Of a stretch of 10,011 nt of DNA, positions 6,058-10,011 are shown piece by piece (within the stretch, counting starts at the first letter, position 1; each line of letters starts with the position of its first letter). A program made the position numbers and the translations under genes. Below the pieces are notes generated by a model. That model saw nothing but the letters and a program-made list of their open reading frames with translations. It was not told where the DNA came from and ran no database searches. The stretch is taken from positions 1 to 10,011 of the forward strand of contig JAFQND010000141.1 of NCBI GenBank assembly GCA_017396055.1, written 5' to 3'. Source of the DNA: Oscillospiraceae bacterium (GTDB lineage Bacteria; Bacillota; Clostridia; Oscillospirales; Ruminococcaceae).

Positions 6058-6844
6058 ATCGGTCAACAGCCATGACACAGGTATAATCCCGCTCGGGAAG
6101 TTCGATCTTCCGGATGCGGACAGGGATGCCGAAAGCCTGTTCCAGCCGGTCCTCCCGGATGATATCGGCAGTGTCGCCGAAAACGGTCTCGCCGCCCGGC
6201 ATCAGCAGCAGGGATTTTTTCGAGATGTCCAGTGCATGGTCGGGATAGTGGGTGTTGATGATGGCAGAGAGCTTCTGCTCCTCACAGAGATTTCTCAGCA
6301 CCCGCAGCACGATCATCTGATTGCGGAAGTCAAGGTTGGATTCCGGTTCGTCCAGCACCAGCAGCTTCGGCTCGGCGGCAAGGGCGCGCGCGATCAGTAC
6401 AAGCTGATATTCGCCGCCGCTGATCTCGTTGCAGAGTTTATCCCTGAGGTGCAGGATGCCGACCGTGTCCAGACAGCGGTCAACGATCTCCCAGTCCTTT
6501 TTGCCGGGCTGAGCCAGTTCACCGAGATGAACGCCTCTGCCCAGTACGACCATTTCACGGACAGTATAGATAAAAGACGGCATCTTCGCCTGGGGAACAT
6601 AGCCCACCTGACTCCAGAATTCCCTGTGGCTCATGGTGCGGATGTCTTTGTCATCCAGAAAAGAACCGCCCTCGGTCCAGTGGAGCAGTCCCATCATACA
6701 TTTGAGAAGAGTGGTCTTGCCGGCACCGTTTGCACCCAGAATGGACAGGATGCCCGGCTCGTCAAAGACGAGATTGACATTTTCCAGAACCTGACGGCGG
6801 CCGTGATGATATCGGAAACCGCCGTTTTTTACTTCAAATTTCAT
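6056..6844 (-). CDS. ABC transporter ATP-binding protein, FepC/BtuD-type (iron complex/corrinoid class)
   Basis: The 262-residue product is the cytoplasmic ATPase of a type II importer. Walker A is GANGAGKTT at 37-45, the Q-loop Gln is residue 85 (YVPQ), the signature is ISGGE at 141-145, Walker B is LLVLDE at 161-166 with Glu166 catalytic, the D-loop is SNLD at 169-172, and the switch His is residue 199 (NTHYPDH). All ATPase motifs are intact. The C-terminal segment with a GDTADII-type stretch and a LEQAFGIPVRI ending matches the FepC/FhuC/BtuD group. It is the last gene of the leftward operon, 12 bases after the permease stop. It would pair with the permease at 6857-7867 and the lipoprotein at 7870-9000. 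Substrate is not determined by this subunit. Confidence 0.93.
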   Translation of the reverse strand: MKFEVKNGGFRYHHGRRQVLENVNLVFDEPGILSILGANGAGKTTLLKCMMGLLHWTEGGSFLDDKDIRTMSHREFWSQVGYVPQAKMPSFIYTVREMVVLGRGVHLGELAQPGKKDWEIVDRCLDTVGILHLRDKLCNEISGGEYQLVLIARALAAEPKLLVLDEPESNLDFRNQMIVLRVLRNLCEEQKLSAIINTHYPDHALDISKKSLLLMPGGETVFGDTADIIREDRLEQAFGIPVRIRKIELPERDYTCVMAVDR

Positions 6845-6850
6845 GCAGTT

Positions 6851-6858
6851 TCCTCCTT
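6851..6858 (-). promoter_or_regulatory. Ribosome binding site of the ATPase gene, overlapping the permease stop
   Basis: On the minus strand AAGGAGGA overlaps the TAA of the permease (6857-6859) and lies 6 bases upstream of the ATPase ATG (6844-6842). This points to coupled translation of the two subunits. Confidence 0.75.
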
Positions 6859-7867
6859 AGTTGCCTTTGATGCCGCCGGTCTGTCTGAGCAGAATGATAA
6901 AGAAGGGGGCGCCGATGACCGCGGTCAGAATGGATACCGGGATCTCGGCCGCAGTAAGACAGCGTGCCGCCGTGTCGATGACGACCATGAAGATGGCGCC
7001 CAGACCGATGGAGGCGGGGATGACCCGCTTGTTGTTGCTGCCAAAGATCATACGGGAGATATGGGGGATCAGCAGACCGACCCAGCTGATCAGACCGCAC
7101 ATGGATACCACCGAAGCGGTGATCATCGTGGCGCCGATGGTGACAAGTACCCTGATCCGCCGGACCGGAATGCCCAGCGAAACCGCTTCCTCTTCGGGAA
7201 GGGACATGGCGTTGAGCTTCCAGCGGAAAAGAAAGACGAGGATAATGCCGCCGACAATAAACGGAATGCCCAGCAGCAGCGTTTCCCAGGTGGCATTCTG
7301 CATATTGCCCATCATCCAGAAGGTGATGGCGGGCAGTACGTCCTGCGGGTCGGCGACATATTTGACCAGCGAAACCAGTGCCGAAAAGAGTGCGCTGATG
7401 ACCATACCGGCCAGAACGATCATGATCATCGGCGAACCGCCGCGGGTCCGTCCGACAATATAGACCAGTGCCACTGCCAGAAGTCCGGCAGCCAGCGCAA
7501 AGACCTGAATAGTTACGGCGGAGAGGCCGAAAAGGATGGCCAGCACGGCGCCGAAAGAAGCGCCGGTAGCGACACCGAGGGTGTCAGGCGTGGCGAGGGG
7601 GTTGGAAAAGAGCGCCTGAAATGCGGCGCCGGCAACACTCAGACCTGCGCCTGCCAACAGTGCCAGCAGAATACGGGGAAGCCGGATATTCAGCACAACG
7701 GTGTTCATGCTGCCCGTTACTTCCACATCAGAGAAGGTTCCCGGCAGAAGAACTGCCAGCACCTCTTTGGGGGTCATGGAAAACTGTCCCATGCCGAGGG
7801 CAAGGACGGAAAAGACCAGGGCGACCACCGGAATACCGATGATCCAGGGTGAATTTTTTCTGTTCAT
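6857..7867 (-). CDS. FecCD/BtuC-family ABC transporter permease
   Basis: The 336-residue product is an integral membrane permease of the iron-siderophore/heme/cobalamin importer family, at the usual length. Hydrophobic segments begin at about residues 8-26 and recur to about 308-327, consistent with the roughly ten helices of BtuC. Family motifs are RLPRIL (62-67), GAAFQALFSNPLATPDTLG (80-98), FWMMGN (183-188) and GLLIPHISRMIFG (264-276), the last being the cytoplasmic coupling loop that contacts the ATPase. It starts 2 bases after the stop of the binding-protein gene, with AAGGTGA (7880-7886, minus strand) inside that gene as probable ribosome binding site at a rather long spacing. A homodimer with two ATPases is expected. 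FecCD permeases carry ferric siderophores, heme, corrinoids or, in MolBCA-type systems, molybdate/tungstate; the sequence does not choose. Confidence 0.93.
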   Translation of the reverse strand: MNRKNSPWIIGIPVVALVFSVLALGMGQFSMTPKEVLAVLLPGTFSDVEVTGSMNTVVLNIRLPRILLALLAGAGLSVAGAAFQALFSNPLATPDTLGVATGASFGAVLAILFGLSAVTIQVFALAAGLLAVALVYIVGRTRGGSPMIMIVLAGMVISALFSALVSLVKYVADPQDVLPAITFWMMGNMQNATWETLLLGIPFIVGGIILVFLFRWKLNAMSLPEEEAVSLGIPVRRIRVLVTIGATMITASVVSMCGLISWVGLLIPHISRMIFGSNNKRVIPASIGLGAIFMVVIDTAARCLTAAEIPVSILTAVIGAPFFIILLRQTGGIKGN

Positions 7868-7869
7868 GT

Positions 7870-9000
7870 TTATCTGTAGTCACCTTCTGCTGCAGCGGAG
7901 GAGGGATTGTACATCCGGTCGATCTGTTCATCGGTCAGCGAAACGCCGTACAGCTCTTTGTAATAGTCACGTACTTCGGCGGCAATGTCGATGTCTGCAA
8001 ACAGCTCGGGATAGACTTTCTGTGCCATCCAGAGGAAGGTAACGGGCGTATCGGCACCGGGAGTATAGCTGCGGTAAGAGCCGAGGGGCATCTTATAGAC
8101 ATTTCCCTCTTTGACGGCGGTCACGCTGCTCCAGTCGTCGCTGCTGACAGCGTTGTTGTAAAGGTCATCGGGCTGGGTGGGGGTGAAGTTGGTGATAAAG
8201 ATCACGTCGGGGTCCCATTCATAGACCTGCTCCATGGTGATGATGGCGTTGGAATTGTCGCTCTGCACCTCTTCGGCAGCATTACGACCGCCTACGGCTT
8301 CTGCCCAGAACTGTCCGAAGAAATTCTTGCCGGAGGTGACCATCTGGGTGTCGTCGTACTGATAAAGGAAGAGGATATCCTTGCGCTCCTCCTCGGGGAT
8401 GCCGGCGGTGACAGCCTGGACCTTTTCATAGACCTCTTTGCTGTAGGCAGAGATCTCTTCGCTCTTGGAATTGTCGGGGAAGATCTGGCTCAGCACATCA
8501 ATCCACTGGTCATAGGTCTCAAGGATGTCATATTTGAACTTGCTGGGGGAGATGCCCACGACGGTGATGCCGGCATTTTCCAGCGCACCAATCAGCGCAG
8601 AGTTTCCTGCCAGAGTAAAGACCACATCAGGATCCAGCGTCAGCAGTTTTTCCACGTTGACATTGCCGCCTTCCATAAAGGAGGTGTCGGCTTCCAGGAT
8701 CTCGGGGAAGATCTCGCCCAGAAGACCGTTCTTTGCGGCACTCATACAGGCGGGATTGATGCCTACCAGCTTTTCGGCGGAACCGAGAAAGACCGTCAAT
8801 ACCGATGCCATCGGCAGAATATCACAGACGACGACCCGATCGGGATTGGCTTCCAGGGTAACTTCGCGGTCGGCGTGGTCGATGACGGTGACAGTGGCGG
8901 TCTCGGGCGAAGCCGCAGGGGATTTTTCACTGCTGCTGCAGCCGGCGAGGAAGGTCAGCGTCATCGTGCAGCTGAGGAGGATGGCAAGAAATTTTTTCAT
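7870..9000 (-). CDS. ABC transporter substrate-binding lipoprotein (iron complex/corrinoid/oxyanion class)
   Basis: The 376-residue product is an extracellular, membrane-anchored binding protein of the FepB/BtuF-like cluster. A lipoprotein signal is clear: MKK, a hydrophobic stretch, then LAGC with Cys21 as the lipidated residue, followed by a Ser-rich linker. Two lobes follow. The first opens with a DHADREVTLEANPDRVVV strand pattern and contains LLTLDPDVVF. The second contains VYEWDPDVIFI, and the two are presumably joined by a long helix, as in the family. A C-terminal YYKELYGVSLTDEQIDRM helix is also typical. It presents its ligand to the adjacent permease. It follows the nitrogenase-like gene by 21 bases, with AAAGGAAG (9007-9014, minus strand) as ribosome binding site, so the transporter and that protein are made together. 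The ligand could be a siderophore, heme, corrinoid or molybdate/tungstate. Confidence 0.92.
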   Translation of the reverse strand: MKKFLAILLSCTMTLTFLAGCSSSEKSPAASPETATVTVIDHADREVTLEANPDRVVVCDILPMASVLTVFLGSAEKLVGINPACMSAAKNGLLGEIFPEILEADTSFMEGGNVNVEKLLTLDPDVVFTLAGNSALIGALENAGITVVGISPSKFKYDILETYDQWIDVLSQIFPDNSKSEEISAYSKEVYEKVQAVTAGIPEEERKDILFLYQYDDTQMVTSGKNFFGQFWAEAVGGRNAAEEVQSDNSNAIITMEQVYEWDPDVIFITNFTPTQPDDLYNNAVSSDDWSSVTAVKEGNVYKMPLGSYRSYTPGADTPVTFLWMAQKVYPELFADIDIAAEVRDYYKELYGVSLTDEQIDRMYNPSSAAAEGDYR

Positions 9001-9021
9001 GGGAAACTTCCTTTCGGTTTA

Positions 9022-10011
9022 TCAAAGTCGTTCTTTCAGCCAGCGGATCAGATTTTCGCCGACAAAGACGGGGATCTCTTTTCTCCAGATACGGCCGGAA
9101 TAGCCTTCATGGGGGAAGCGGATAAAGGGGACTCCCGGTGCGGCCCCCAGATACATCGGGTCCGCGATGGTGAGCTTTGCTTTTTTCATAGCTTCGGCGA
9201 TCAGGGTTTCGTCATCGGTGTTGATATCCGCTTCGCCCAGCAGATCTGCATCATATTCCAGCGGACAGATGATCCGCGCGGGTTCGCCGGTGACTTCTTC
9301 ATAGGCCCTGCGCATGGAGGCGGCCCAGACGCTCTCACCGATGATCAGTGCACAGCTTTCGTCTGCGGGCAGACGTTCTTTCAGGGGAGAGAGATTTTCG
9401 CCGGTGCGTGCGGCTTCATCAAGGGCACGGAAGACTGCGTCATCACTGCCGACAGGCAGACCGGTCACATAGGGGGTACCGTATTTCTGACGGAAGAACT
9501 CAGCCAGCCCCAATCCGGCCGAAGAAACAACAAGATTCACATGGGCTTCGCCGGCAGCCATCAGGTCTTCAAAACTGTCGCCCATTGCCCAGCAGGAGCG
9601 GACGTGATAGCCCTTTTTCTCTAAAAGCGAACGGAGCGCTTCCACTGTGCCGGTAACAGAGAAGTCCAGCGGTGTTACACCAAGCAGATTGATGACCGGA
9701 TGTTCGCCCATGGGCGCGGGAGCGGCTTCGTCGGGACAGAACCGCTTTGCGGCCTCTTCCAGCGCGGCAGAAACACCGGGCAGATAGGAATGGGTGCCGT
9801 TGGTGGCGATACCGATGGCGGGAATACCGGTGCGGCGCTCGATCAGGCGGGCCAGACCGGAAAAATCGGTACCCATCATCATCGGGATAGGCGTACCGCA
9901 AAGGGTAATGAACCGGGGCTTCAGCTGTTCGGCGGTGGAACAGACATCACCGATCAGTTTTTCATCGTCACCCATCATGGCTTCCATCTCGGCGAGAGCA
10001 GAAATATATAC
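9022..10011 (-). CDS. Nitrogenase component 1-like oxidoreductase subunit (NifD/NifK/BchN/CfbD superfamily), N-terminus outside window
   Basis: 329 residues are visible and the frame stays open to the right edge, reading VYISALAEME before the first ATG (9987). That stretch plus GDDEKLIGDV matches the TSALTE..GGEEKL block in the middle of nitrogenase-superfamily proteins, so the ATG at 9987 is internal and the N-terminal domain is missing. Further landmarks are ITLCGTPIPMMMGTD (the counterpart of the CPxxLIGDD segment), HPVINLLG (start of the next domain), KYGTPYVTGLPVG (counterpart of KYGIPWxxxNFFG) and GRIWRKEIPVFVG near the end. From remembered NifD alignments, the FeMo-cofactor Cys appears to be Ser (NLVVSS, codon 9523-9525), and the P-cluster-type Cys is shifted about three residues upstream. 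It may be an uncharacterised nitrogenase-like reductase or a metallocofactor scaffold. It heads the visible part of an operon with a complete metal-complex importer. Confidence 0.85.
   Translation of the reverse strand, partial: VYISALAEMEAMMGDDEKLIGDVCSTAEQLKPRFITLCGTPIPMMMGTDFSGLARLIERRTGIPAIGIATNGTHSYLPGVSAALEEAAKRFCPDEAAPAPMGEHPVINLLGVTPLDFSVTGTVEALRSLLEKKGYHVRSCWAMGDSFEDLMAAGEAHVNLVVSSAGLGLAEFFRQKYGTPYVTGLPVGSDDAVFRALDEAARTGENLSPLKERLPADESCALIIGESVWAASMRRAYEEVTGEPARIICPLEYDADLLGEADINTDDETLIAEAMKKAKLTIADPMYLGAAPGVPFIRFPHEGYSGRIWRKEIPVFVGENLIRWLKERL

Noticed and set aside
6236..9624. Two long plus-strand open frames (6236-7852 and 7849-9624) opposite the transporter and nitrogenase-like genes.
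   Set aside because: They are antisense to genes with complete family motifs. Their translations are rich in Asp, Gly, His and Gln with no domain recognised, the usual look of antisense shadows.
9985..9987. ATG at 9987 as the true start of the nitrogenase-like gene.
   Set aside because: The frame remains open to the window edge and the residues before this ATG (YISALAE) match the conserved middle block of the superfamily, so the gene is cut by the edge rather than short.

Overview
The window looks like part of a chromosome from an anaerobic, moderately GC-rich Bacillota, most likely a gut-type Clostridia. This is inferred from strong Shine-Dalgarno sites (AAGGAGG and close variants), a typical lipoprotein signal, dense short-spaced operons, glycan-catabolic genes under a LacI-type regulator, and a nitrogenase-like gene of the kind found in anaerobes. 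No rRNA or other marker gene fixes the taxon.

The left 6 kb reads rightward and is a carbohydrate-catabolism locus. It opens with the C-terminal end of a GH39-like glycoside hydrolase, cut by the window edge, followed 4 bases later by a right-handed beta-helix protein that starts with GTG. A rho-independent terminator closes that unit. A near-consensus sigma-A promoter with a 10-bp LacI-type palindrome just downstream then begins a second unit: a LacI-family regulator, a sugar-phosphate isomerase/epimerase-like TIM barrel, a Gfo/Idh/MocA oxidoreductase and a complete second GH39-like hydrolase. The two hydrolases are paralogues, about 55% identical over their last 128 residues by a hand count. 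None of the visible enzyme starts in this locus has a signal peptide, so the cassette appears to work in the cytoplasm on imported oligosaccharides or glycosides; the importer is not in the window.

The right 4 kb reads leftward and meets the first region at a shared bidirectional terminator (about 6025-6057). In transcription order it contains a nitrogenase component 1-like protein (start beyond the right edge), a substrate-binding lipoprotein, a FecCD/BtuC-type permease and a FepC/BtuD-type ATPase. Spacings are 21, 2 and 12 bases, so this is almost certainly one operon. The three transporter genes form a complete type II importer of the iron-siderophore/heme/corrinoid/molybdate class. The co-transcribed nitrogenase-like protein appears to lack the FeMo-cofactor cysteine and has a displaced P-cluster-type cysteine, so it is unlikely to be a true nitrogenase subunit. 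This operon is the most interesting part of the window.

No tRNA, rRNA, CRISPR array, insertion sequence or phage gene was seen. No stretch longer than 300 bases lacks a gene.
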